From Clostridia bacterium (GTDB lineage Bacteria > Bacillota_A > Clostridia > Peptostreptococcales > Anaerovoracaceae), in contig JAKSSI010000047.1 in assembly GCA_024403175.1 (NCBI GenBank), positions 1 through 8,551 of the forward strand: a DNA stretch of 8,551 nucleotides, in the 5' to 3' direction. Shown one piece after another: positions 1 through 6,401 of this stretch (position 1 is the stretch's first letter; each line of letters opens with the position of its first letter). A program made the position numbers and the translations under genes. The notes under the pieces were generated by a model. It did no database searches and was not told the DNA's origin. It worked only from the letters and a program-made list of their open reading frames with translations.

Positions 1-785
1 TTTTTTATAATCTTCCAAAAGCCCTGCCGGGTGATACCTTTGCCGTTTTTATTTGGGCACTGAAAAATAGTATGCTTTGCTCTTGCATGTTCTTCTTTAT
101 CCATAAGGAAATACTGTCCTCTGGATGGAAGAATTTCAAAGCTGTGCGCAGAAATCATGTCATGAACTTTGTCTGCATAATTTCCTGCAGCATTGATAAT
201 ATATTTTGTTTGGTACTCGCCCTTGTTTGTCTTAACAACAAAGCCATCAGCTGTTTTTTCTATACCTAAAACTTCATTATCTAAGAAGAGTTCCGCACCA
301 TTTTTCACAGCAGTTTCAGCCATGGCAAGACAATATTCCCATGGAGAAACAATAGAAGATGTTGGAACATAAAGCGCGCCTAAAGCTTCTTCAGCAATAA
401 GAGGCTCAAGCTCCCTTAATTTAGCCTGATCAACCACTTCAAGATTCTTAACGCCGTTGGCATCGCCTCTTTTCTTAAGCATCTCAACAGTTTTTAGATC
501 TTCGTCATTGAATGCTACAACCACTGCTCCGCAGTTTTCATAAGGAACATCTAAGTTTTCACAGATTTCCTTTGCAAGCTCAGCCCCTCTAACATTAAGC
601 TTTGCCATGAGGGTTCCTTCTTTTGGGTCGTAGCCGCCATGGATAATAGCAGAGTTTGCTTTTGTAGCCCCTGTAGCCACGTCATTTTCTTTTTCTATAA
701 CAGCTACATTCAGTTTATACTTTGATAGTTCATAAGCGCAGGCTGCACCTGTAATTCCGCATCCTACTATTAATACATCGTACAT
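1..785 (-). CDS. FAD-dependent oxidoreductase (GlpA/LhgO-like), 3' end missing, chimeric edge
   Basis: This is the N-terminal 261 residues of a flavin oxidoreductase of the DAO superfamily, the group that includes anaerobic glycerol-3-phosphate dehydrogenase and L-2-hydroxyglutarate oxidase. The FAD-binding Rossmann motif is GCGITG at residues 8-13, with the ribose-binding acidic residue E31 ending the second strand (VIEKE). The family hallmark ANSAIIHGGYD lies at 43-53, a second nucleotide-site INAAG near 200, and RGQYFLMDK at 222-230. The ATG at 785-783 is preceded by AAGGAAGTG six bases upstream and by a good promoter. Residues 1 to about 249 fit the family. From about residue 251 the expected continuation (of the GKGVLVTPT...GN type) is replaced by TRQGFWKIIK, which belongs to XerD recombinases; see findings. 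The substrate cannot be decided: in Clostridia this enzyme usually sits in glycerol (glpK) operons, but those neighbours are outside the window. Confidence 0.85.
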   Translation of the reverse strand, partial: MYDVLIVGCGITGAACAYELSKYKLNVAVIEKENDVATGATKANSAIIHGGYDPKEGTLMAKLNVRGAELAKEICENLDVPYENCGAVVVAFNDEDLKTVEMLKKRGDANGVKNLEVVDQAKLRELEPLIAEEALGALYVPTSSIVSPWEYCLAMAETAVKNGAELFLDNEVLGIEKTADGFVVKTNKGEYQTKYIINAAGNYADKVHDMISAHSFEILPSRGQYFLMDKEEHARAKHTIFQCPNKNGKGITRQGFWKIIK

Positions 786-825
786 TTATTTCACTTCCTT
801 AAAAAATTAAATATATTAACGCTTA

Positions 826-854
826 ATTATACGCCAATGGGAAAATGATAGCAA
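826..854 (-). promoter_or_regulatory. Promoter of the FAD oxidoreductase gene
   Basis: On the minus strand TTGCTA (positions 854-849) is followed after exactly 17 bp by a perfect TATAAT (831-826). This is a sigma-A type promoter that would start transcription near 819, about 35 bases ahead of the ATG. It interleaves with the rightward promoter of the MATE gene. Confidence 0.65.
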
Positions 855-866
855 ATGTAGTATAAT
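838..866 (+). promoter_or_regulatory. Promoter of the MATE exporter gene
   Basis: TATAAT at 861-866 is a perfect -10 element. The hexamer 17 bp upstream, TGGGAA at 838-843, matches the -35 consensus at only three of six positions, so the promoter may be weak or need an activator. Transcription would start near 873, leaving an A-rich leader of about 70 bases with no obvious hairpin. A second TATAAT at 877-882 has no -35 partner. Confidence 0.5.
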
Positions 867-942
867 GAAGTGTTCATATAATAAGAAACTGAATTAAATA
901 AATTTAAAGCAAATAAAAAAGCGTAGAAAAGAAGTTAGAACA

Positions 943-2331
943 ATGGCAAAAGTACAGTCAAAAGAAGAAAGAGATAAATTGTTTGCAGAGGCTCCTATAG
1001 GGGCAGCTTTAAAAACGATGGCTATTCCAACCATCATTGCAAACCTCATAAACCTTATATACACAATGGCTGATACCTATTTTGTAGGTCAGACAGGCAA
1101 CCCATATATGATTGCCTCCATTTCATTGGTTTTCTCACTGTTCCTATTTATGATTCCAATCAGCGGACTCTTTGGAATAGGTGGCGGAAGCTATATTTCA
1201 AGACTTTTAGGTGTTAGAAGACTTGATAAAGTAAAACATGTAAGCGCTTTCAGCTTCTATGCTGCTTTCGCAACAGCTGCAATTTATTCAACCTGTGTGT
1301 TCATCTTCATGGAAGGTTTACTTAACTGGCTTGGAGCATCACCTGAAACACTTGGTTATGCTAAACAGTATGTTTTAGTTGTTGTAGTAATAGGCACAAC
1401 ACCAACCGTTCTTTCACAAACTCTTGCACACTTACTTAGAAATACAGGCTACGCTAAGCAGGCAAGCTTTGGTCTTTCTATGGGCGGTGTTATAAACATG
1501 GTCCTCGACCCACTGTTCATGTTTGTTCTCTTCCCTGATGGATATCAGGTAATGGGCGCTGCTGCTGCAACCACACTTTCAAACTTCATTTCAATGGTTT
1601 ACTTTATAGTAATCTTTGCTAAGACAAAGAAGGAAACAAGTCTTTCCTTAAATCCAAAGGATTGCTTATTAGAGCGTGGTGATGTTGTTGAAGTTATTAA
1701 GGTAGGAATCCCTTCTGCTGCAACTACACTACTTATGGACTTAACAAATATGTACATGATTAAATCCATGGCAGCTCACGGTGATCTTCAGCTTGCAGCT
1801 ATCGGCATTGAAACAAAGATTGAACGTCTTTCAAACTCAATCAGTTTAGGACTCTCACAGGCAATGCTTCCATTAGTTGCTTTCAACTACAGTGCCAAGA
1901 ACTACGATAGAATGAAAGCGTTCATTAAGAGAACTAGACTCATTGGTCTTATGGTTGCAGTGGCTAGTATTTGTTTCTACCAAGTTGCAGCAAGACCTCT
2001 TATAGCTTTATTTATTAGCAATAGAACAAGTTCTGCAGACATAGCAACAACTATCGCTATTGGTGTTCTCTTCCTTAGAATTAGATGCTTCGCATCTTTA
2101 TTCGGAATGTTAAACTTCACTGCCACAAATGCTTTCCAAGCTATGGGCGATGGTAGAAAATCTCTTGTATTAGCATTAGTTCGCCAAGTAATTTCTTACT
2201 TCCCACTCATGATAATCTTGGATAATTTCTTTGGAGAAGTTGGTCTTGTACTTGCATTCCCGCTGTCAGAAATATTTGGTGCAATAGTTTCTGGAATAAT
2301 GCTCAGGCATAAAACTTCTTCACTTAAATAA
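943..2331 (+). CDS. MATE-family multidrug/toxin exporter
   Basis: A 462-residue inner-membrane antiporter, the normal full length for MATE transporters (about 450 residues, twelve helices in two six-helix lobes). These proteins export cationic drugs or metabolites against Na+ or H+ gradients. The first lobe has the typical helix-1 stretch NLIYTMADTYFVGQ (37-50), with the conserved aspartate D44, and GGGSYISRLLG (80-90). The loop LAHLLRNTGYAKQA and the following VINMVLDPLFMF (183-194) are also characteristic. The second lobe begins near 250 (VIKVGIPSA) and holds GLSQAMLPLVAFNYSAKN (303-320). The overall look is of the MepA/NorM-like branch common in Clostridia. The Shine-Dalgarno is weak (a GAAG about ten bases upstream), but this ATG gives the usual N terminus and no better start is seen. 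It is a single-gene unit, divergent from the oxidoreductase and ended by the hairpin at 2348-2380. The substrate is not predictable from sequence. Confidence 0.93.
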   Translation: MAKVQSKEERDKLFAEAPIGAALKTMAIPTIIANLINLIYTMADTYFVGQTGNPYMIASISLVFSLFLFMIPISGLFGIGGGSYISRLLGVRRLDKVKHVSAFSFYAAFATAAIYSTCVFIFMEGLLNWLGASPETLGYAKQYVLVVVVIGTTPTVLSQTLAHLLRNTGYAKQASFGLSMGGVINMVLDPLFMFVLFPDGYQVMGAAAATTLSNFISMVYFIVIFAKTKKETSLSLNPKDCLLERGDVVEVIKVGIPSAATTLLMDLTNMYMIKSMAAHGDLQLAAIGIETKIERLSNSISLGLSQAMLPLVAFNYSAKNYDRMKAFIKRTRLIGLMVAVASICFYQVAARPLIALFISNRTSSADIATTIAIGVLFLRIRCFASLFGMLNFTATNAFQAMGDGRKSLVLALVRQVISYFPLMIILDNFFGEVGLVLAFPLSEIFGAIVSGIMLRHKTSSLK

Positions 2332-2347
2332 AAAAACGCATAAAAAA

Positions 2348-2380
2348 ATAAGGTGGCTTAATTGCCACCTTATCTTATTT
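2348..2380. terminator. Bidirectional intrinsic terminator
   Basis: A perfect 10-bp stem (ATAAGGTGGC at 2348-2357, GCCACCTTAT at 2364-2373) with a 6-base loop TTAATT. It is followed rightwards by CTTATTTTTT and flanked leftwards by an A-run (2342-2348) that becomes a U-tract on the other strand. It lies 16 bases after the MATE stop codon and 14 bases after the csoR stop codon, so it can serve both convergent units. Confidence 0.92.
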
Positions 2381-2387
2381 TTTGTTA

Positions 2388-2663
2388 TTAACCCATGTTT
2401 GCAAAACGTTCAACAGCCTTTGTAAACTTGCTGATTGTTTCGTCTACATCTCCGTGCTGAAGGCCATCCTTTACGCAGTGCGCAATGTGTCCTTCAAGAA
2501 CAAGCTGACCGCACTTATGAAGAGCAGACTTGCTTGCATTAATCTGAGAGAGAATATCTTCACATGGAACATCTTCATCAATCATTCTATCTATTGCATT
2601 GAGTTGTCCAATAATCTTCTTAATTCTTCTATGAAGATTTTCAGCGTCCATACATTGTTTCAT
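2388..2663 (-). CDS. csoR: CsoR-family copper-sensing transcriptional repressor
   Basis: A 91-residue all-helical DUF156/CsoR-family repressor. Members are tetramers that bind GC-centred palindromes and let go when metal binds. The three Cu(I)-ligand positions are all present with the spacing of Mycobacterium tuberculosis CsoR: C34, H59 and C63 (25 and 4 residues apart, inside DVPCEDIL and LEGHIAHC). The helix-1 signature LHRRIKKIIGQLNAIDRMI (10-28) and QINASKSALHK (40-50) are typical. Residue 3 is not histidine, which argues against the RcnR nickel/cobalt class, and H59 argues against the persulfide sensor CstR, which lacks that histidine. C4 and C51 are extra cysteines of unknown relevance. 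It is the last gene of the operon: its ATG directly abuts the ATPase stop (TAAATG), with its AGGAG site inside the ATPase gene, so translation is probably coupled. It most likely autoregulates through the two palindromes upstream of the operon. The metal is inferred, not proven. Confidence 0.9.
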   Translation of the reverse strand: MKQCMDAENLHRRIKKIIGQLNAIDRMIDEDVPCEDILSQINASKSALHKCGQLVLEGHIAHCVKDGLQHGDVDETISKFTKAVERFANMG

Positions 2664-4793
2664 TTATGCTACTCCTTTTACTTCGCTAGATAAAACTTCT
2701 GCCTCTTCAATTTCCTGAGGAAGAATATCATTCATATTTCTTAAACACAGTGCAATAGTTGATGCATTGTGAAGGAATGCTGCAGTTCCTGGAACTACCA
2801 ATCCTAGTATACCAGCAATTAGTATTCCTGCATTAAAAGTAATTCCAATTACGGATGTGGATTTCATGCTATCCATCATGCCGTTGCCGAGTTGTCTTAA
2901 TGCGGCAAGCTGTTTAAGATCTGAACCGGAAAGTGTAATATCTGCAATTTCCTGTGCAATATCAGCACCTTCCTTCATAGCAATACCTACGTCTGCTAGT
3001 GAAAGAGCTGGAGAATCATTGATTCCGTCGCCTATCATTACAACCTTATGGCCAGCCTTCATTTCTTTTTCAACAAACTTAGCCTTATCTTCAGGAAGAA
3101 CTTCTGCATAGTACTGGTTAATTCCAAGTTCCTTTGCAACAGCTTTTGCAGTTCTTTCGCTGTCACCAGTCATCATTACAATGTTGTCAAAACCAAGCTT
3201 ACTAAGCTCTGCAATTACTTCCTTTGCTTCTTCCTTAATTGGGTCGGCAATGCCGATGATTGCTACAAGCTTTCCGCCTATAGCCATATAAAGATGTGAA
3301 TACTGAGAAGGAATTGCTTCAAGCTTTTCTTTGTCCTGAGGCATTACTTCGCAGCCTTCATCTTCAAATACAAAGTGATAGCTGCCGATTACTGCTCTTT
3401 CACCGTTAATTGTTGTTGCAACACCATGAGCTACAATGTATACAGCCTTTGAGTGCATTTCTTCGTGCTCAAGGTTCTTTTCTTTTGCAGCGCGCACAAC
3501 TGCATTTGCAAGTGAATGTGGGAAGTGCTCTTCAAGGCAAGCTGCAATTCTAAGCATCTCGTCTTCTTCATAGCCGTCCATTGCAACTACTTGCTGAACC
3601 ATTGGTGTAGCCTTTGTAAGAGTACCCGTCTTATCAAATACGATAGTATCTGCAGCGGCAATATCTTCTAAGAACTTACCACCCTTAACGGTAATTCTAT
3701 GCTTTCCTGCCTCTCTCATTGCAGAAAGAACAGAAATTGGCATAGCAACTTCAATTGCGCAAGAGAAGTCTACCATCAGAACAGAAGCGGCCTTTGTAAC
3801 GTTTCTTGTAATAAGGAATGTTGCAACAGCTGCACCAAATGTGTATGGAATCAGCTTGCTTACAACTCTTTCAGCCTGGCTCTGAGTAATTGATTTAAGG
3901 CTTTCAGACTCTTCAATCATCTTTACGATTCTATCGTATCTTGTCTGACCCGAAGTCTGCTTTACTTCAATCCACAGTTCTCCTTCTTCTACTACTGTTC
4001 CGGCAAAGACGCTTCCATCTATGCCCTTTCTTACAGCTAAGGATTCACCTGTAAGAGTAGCTTGGTTAACCATAGCCTCGCCCTTAACAACGGTTCCATC
4101 GAGAGGTATTACAGAACCCATGGAAATCTGTACAATGTCACCTACATGAATCTGTCCAATACCAACCTGCTTTGCAACCCCATCTTCAAGCTTCCAAACC
4201 TTAGAAACATTAAGAGCTAAAGATTGAGCAAGATCGTCTACAGACTTTTTATATGTCCACTCTTCAAGCTCTTCACCTACGTTTGTAAGGAAAGTAATCG
4301 AGCCTGCTGTTGCAAAATCTCCAATGAGCATCGATGCCGCAATGGCAGATGCATGTACAATTTCAGCACTGAAGTTTTTGTGGAAAAGATCCTTTAAGCC
4401 TTCAATGATGAAAGGTGCACCGTCGTATATTGTAACGAGTGTTTTGATTGGAAGCGGAAGAAGAGTTCTCTTCAGCATTCTAATCATAAACATTGTCATG
4501 ATTTTTTCTTTATAGTAATCATTTGTTGCTCTTGAAGATACTGATGGAACATATTCCCTAAGGCTCTCATCTGTAAGAGAAAGCTTATCAATATATTCAA
4601 GAATTATTTTTTCTGTTTGACCGTAATACTTTACGCTAAGCTGAGCTGTTCTTTGATAAACAGTAACGCTTTCCACCTCATCCATATTCATGAGAGTGTA
4701 ATAAAGAATATCGGCCTCGTCTTGAGTAAATCTACGTTTTAAAAGATCCAGATGAAATCTGTTTTTACTCCTGTGTAATAAACGATATTTCAT
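2664..4793 (-). CDS. P1B-type heavy-metal-transporting ATPase with atypical SCA membrane motif
   Basis: A 709-residue P-type ATPase that pumps a transition metal across the membrane using ATP. The N-terminal ~80 residues look like an HMA_2-type ferredoxin-fold domain but contain no CxxC metal site. Membrane segments lie at about 111-137, 144-172, 313-359 and 648-685. The actuator motif TGES is at 248-251, the phosphorylated aspartate is D387 in DKTGTLT, the nucleotide-domain HP-type motif is FPHSLANA (424-431), followed by MTGD (541-544) and GDGIND (588-593), so the catalytic machinery is complete. The transport helix carries DFSCAIEVAMP (342-352): the CPC or SPC of classical copper, zinc or cobalt pumps is missing, and one cysteine (C345) remains. 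The final helices contain HNAST (675-679), more like Zn/Mn/Fe-type pumps than copper CopA. It follows the small membrane protein by 12 bases with GAGG as ribosome site, and directly precedes csoR. The ATPase identity is secure; the exported metal is not. Confidence 0.92.
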   Translation of the reverse strand: MKYRLLHRSKNRFHLDLLKRRFTQDEADILYYTLMNMDEVESVTVYQRTAQLSVKYYGQTEKIILEYIDKLSLTDESLREYVPSVSSRATNDYYKEKIMTMFMIRMLKRTLLPLPIKTLVTIYDGAPFIIEGLKDLFHKNFSAEIVHASAIAASMLIGDFATAGSITFLTNVGEELEEWTYKKSVDDLAQSLALNVSKVWKLEDGVAKQVGIGQIHVGDIVQISMGSVIPLDGTVVKGEAMVNQATLTGESLAVRKGIDGSVFAGTVVEEGELWIEVKQTSGQTRYDRIVKMIEESESLKSITQSQAERVVSKLIPYTFGAAVATFLITRNVTKAASVLMVDFSCAIEVAMPISVLSAMREAGKHRITVKGGKFLEDIAAADTIVFDKTGTLTKATPMVQQVVAMDGYEEDEMLRIAACLEEHFPHSLANAVVRAAKEKNLEHEEMHSKAVYIVAHGVATTINGERAVIGSYHFVFEDEGCEVMPQDKEKLEAIPSQYSHLYMAIGGKLVAIIGIADPIKEEAKEVIAELSKLGFDNIVMMTGDSERTAKAVAKELGINQYYAEVLPEDKAKFVEKEMKAGHKVVMIGDGINDSPALSLADVGIAMKEGADIAQEIADITLSGSDLKQLAALRQLGNGMMDSMKSTSVIGITFNAGILIAGILGLVVPGTAAFLHNASTIALCLRNMNDILPQEIEEAEVLSSEVKGVA

Positions 4794-4805
4794 ATGGGCC
4801 TCGGA

Positions 4806-5084
4806 TTATGCTTCTGCTTCTGTAACTTCTACTTCTACAGCAGCGTCATACTGCTTATCCTTATCCTGATAATACTTTTCTACGATAACCTTTGCATCGT
4901 CAGCAATATCTAAAGCCATACCCTGAGCAACTTCTGCGCATTCAAGAACCTTATCCTTTGCAATGAAAGCACCTGCTGTTGCATATGTATAAACCTTCTT
5001 AGCTGTTGCTGTCTTAAGAAGAGGAACACCTACTGTTCCAAGAAGAAAACCACCTACTACGCCTACTAAAGACTTATTAACCAT
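4806..5084 (-). CDS. Small membrane-anchored protein, DUF6110-like, partner of the P-type ATPase
   Basis: A 92-residue protein. Residues 5-23 form one hydrophobic, glycine-rich helix (SLVGVVGGFLLGTVGVPLL, glycines at 8, 11, 12, 16, 19), suited to close helix packing in the membrane. It is followed by a lysine-rich turn and AKKVYTYATAGAFIAKDKV (28-46), a long helical stretch, and an acidic tail from about 80 on (EVEVTEAEA). The GTxGxxLLKxxxAKKVYTxATA pattern resembles, from memory, the DUF6110 family, whose members sit beside P1B ATPases in anaerobes. No metal-binding motif is evident; C49 is the only cysteine. It is the first gene of the operon, has a strong AGGAGG six bases before the ATG, and starts just downstream of the operators. 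A role as accessory subunit or chaperone of the ATPase is inferred from position alone. Confidence 0.75.
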   Translation of the reverse strand: MVNKSLVGVVGGFLLGTVGVPLLKTATAKKVYTYATAGAFIAKDKVLECAEVAQGMALDIADDAKVIVEKYYQDKDKQYDAAVEVEVTEAEA

Positions 5085-5137
5085 TTTTAGCCTCCTAAAT
5101 AAATATATTAATTGTTAATCTAAACGTCTTGAGCGGG

Positions 5138-5155
5138 TATACCCCCACGGGTATC
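5138..5155. promoter_or_regulatory. CsoR-type operator, site 1 (leader)
   Basis: TATACCC-CCAC-GGGTATC is a 7-4-7 inverted repeat with one mismatch. It resembles the G/C-tract-centred operators described for CsoR (for example the Bacillus subtilis type ATACCC...GGGTAT). It lies downstream of the predicted start near 5163, so a bound repressor would block promoter clearance. The left half is also part of a perfect palindrome, GGGTATACCC at 5135-5144. Confidence 0.7.
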
Positions 5156-5169
5156 CCTTTGTATGCATT

Positions 5170-5199
5170 AGTATACCCATAGGGGTATATGTTTGTCAA
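5170..5199 (-). promoter_or_regulatory. Promoter of the metal-response operon
   Basis: On the minus strand a consensus -35 TTGACA (5199-5194) is followed after 18 bp by TATACT (5175-5170) as the -10 element. Transcription would begin near 5163, giving a leader of about 78 bases before the first gene. The spacer and part of the -10 element are occupied by operator site 2, so repression by occlusion is expected. Confidence 0.8.
5172..5189. promoter_or_regulatory. CsoR-type operator, site 2 (promoter core)
   Basis: TATACCC-ATAG-GGGTATA is a perfect 7-4-7 inverted repeat with the geometry of site 1. Its centre is 34 bp from that of site 1. It fills the space between -35 and -10 and overlaps four bases of the -10 element. 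Operators of this shape and placement are typical of CsoR-regulated copper genes; assignment to the csoR at the end of this operon is inference. Confidence 0.8.
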
Positions 5200-5228
5200 G
5201 CGTTTTTATAACAATTTTCTATATATAC

Positions 5229-6401
5229 CTAGAAGTATTTTACCTTTACGCCCTTTCCAAGTTTTTTAAGGCAGCTCATAAGCTGCTTGCTAACAGCATA
5301 CTTTGAACTATAGCTAAATGGTAGGTTTGGATTATGAGATGCAGGATTAATAGCCTGCCCTATATAAAAGTTTACGTTTGTTGCCTGCTCAAAAAGAACC
5401 TGACAGATTTGAGATGCGCCATCGTGCTGCATACTCCATTCTTCGTAGTCATCGCTCATATTAAGATAATTGATGGCATTTTCAAGAACCTTACTTAAAG
5501 TTACATAACCTTCGGTAACCAAATCAATGCCCTTAATTTTTGAAATAGGCGGAATTTCTTTTGTGCCAGTTTCGACCAAAGTTTCAATTTCCTCGCCCAT
5601 AAATTCGGCAACTATTTCGGAAGTTGTTCCACCACATACAATATGCTTGCCAGGTGAATTAAGGAAATGTACAAGAAGGTTCTCTGTATCCTTAGGGTTT
5701 GCTGGTGGGCCAAATAAAATATTTACAGTATTCTTTTCTCTTATCTTAATAATGCAAGCTGTTGCATCGTCTCTGTTGTTGCCATTGTATAAAGATGCTA
5801 TTTCATCAATAAGCATTGTAACTTCAGTTCTTGCACTATAACCGGCAATTGAAGATACCATAACATAATCAGCAATTGCATCTAAATCCCAATCCATATT
5901 GTAATCGTTAGTCGGGCCTGCATAAGGACAACCATCGCTTAAAGCAACAATCTGATCTTCTGCCTGAAGAGCAAGTTTTGAATACTTCATCTTCTTTTCG
6001 GCAACTACAATATCTTCTGTTTCCAATTCAGTTCTTTCACCATTGCGAATTAAAATTACATCAGGGTTTTCATACTGAATGATTTCAGCAAAGCCAGGGT
6101 CTTTTAGCAAAATTACAGTAAATGTTGAATATGCCACGCCCTTTTCTTTTACAATCGGAAGAGTCTGCGCAACAGTTGAAACACATTCCTCGAAAGGAAT
6201 TCCCTCGGAAAGCATAGTTGAAATGATAGTTGATGTAAGGGTCGACAAAATGCTGGCCTTTACACCACTACCAAGACCATCTGCAAGAACAACAATTACA
6301 GAGCCCTTTTTATCTGCTGCAACAGCAACATGGTCTCCGCATAATTCTTCGCCCTGATGATGAATACTTTTATATCCGATATCTACGCTAAAGCTATTCA
6401 T
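5229..6401 (-). CDS. PP2C/SpoIIE-type Ser/Thr protein phosphatase with C-terminal domain of unknown function
   Basis: A 390-residue cytoplasmic protein with no signal peptide or membrane helix. Residues 1-222 form a SpoIIE-type PP2C domain, a Mn2+/Mg2+-dependent phosphoserine/phosphothreonine phosphatase. The expected metal-binding acids are present: GDH with D23, ADGLGSG with D41-G42, LSDG with D156, and NRDDATA with D211/D212. Residues 225-390 form a second domain that I cannot name. It starts with NILFGPPANP and contains HIVCGGTTSEIVAEF (253-267) and, near the end, NVNFYIGQAINPASHNPNLP. The start codon overlaps the last codons of the upstream H-cluster protein (ATGAATAG), so the two are translationally coupled and probably act together: the hydrogenase-like protein as sensor, this phosphatase as output, acting on an unidentified phosphoprotein. 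Clostridial sensory hydrogenase loci, such as the hfs locus of Thermoanaerobacterium, are known to pair these two types. The phosphatase call is strong; the target is unknown. Confidence 0.85.
   Translation of the reverse strand: MNSFSVDIGYKSIHHQGEELCGDHVAVAADKKGSVIVVLADGLGSGVKASILSTLTSTIISTMLSEGIPFEECVSTVAQTLPIVKEKGVAYSTFTVILLKDPGFAEIIQYENPDVILIRNGERTELETEDIVVAEKKMKYSKLALQAEDQIVALSDGCPYAGPTNDYNMDWDLDAIADYVMVSSIAGYSARTEVTMLIDEIASLYNGNNRDDATACIIKIREKNTVNILFGPPANPKDTENLLVHFLNSPGKHIVCGGTTSEIVAEFMGEEIETLVETGTKEIPPISKIKGIDLVTEGYVTLSKVLENAINYLNMSDDYEEWSMQHDGASQICQVLFEQATNVNFYIGQAINPASHNPNLPFSYSSKYAVSKQLMSCLKKLGKGVKVKYF

Noticed and set aside
72..269. Open frame of 65 codons on the plus strand
   Set aside because: It is antisense to the FAD oxidoreductase frame, which has strong family motifs and a promoter.
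877..882. Second TATAAT ahead of the MATE gene
   Set aside because: No hexamer near the -35 consensus lies 16-18 bp upstream, and the region is AT-rich, so a chance match is likely.
2388..2663. Reading the CsoR-family protein as RcnR/FrmR (Ni/Co or formaldehyde) or CstR (persulfide)
   Set aside because: The C34-H59-C63 set with no N-terminal histidine at position 3 fits the Cu(I) class; CstR lacks the histidine ligand.
2382..2693. Open frame of 103 codons on the plus strand
   Set aside because: It lies opposite csoR, begins inside the terminator region, has no ribosome site and no protein-like composition; it is a shadow frame.
5217..5234. Inverted repeat TTCTA…TAGAA overlapping the end of the phosphatase gene, as a possible terminator
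   Set aside because: The stem is only 5 bp and AT-rich with an 8-base loop, and no U-tract follows; it is too weak to call.
5527..5841. Open frame of 104 codons on the plus strand
   Set aside because: It is antisense to the phosphatase gene, whose domain motifs are clear; no independent support.
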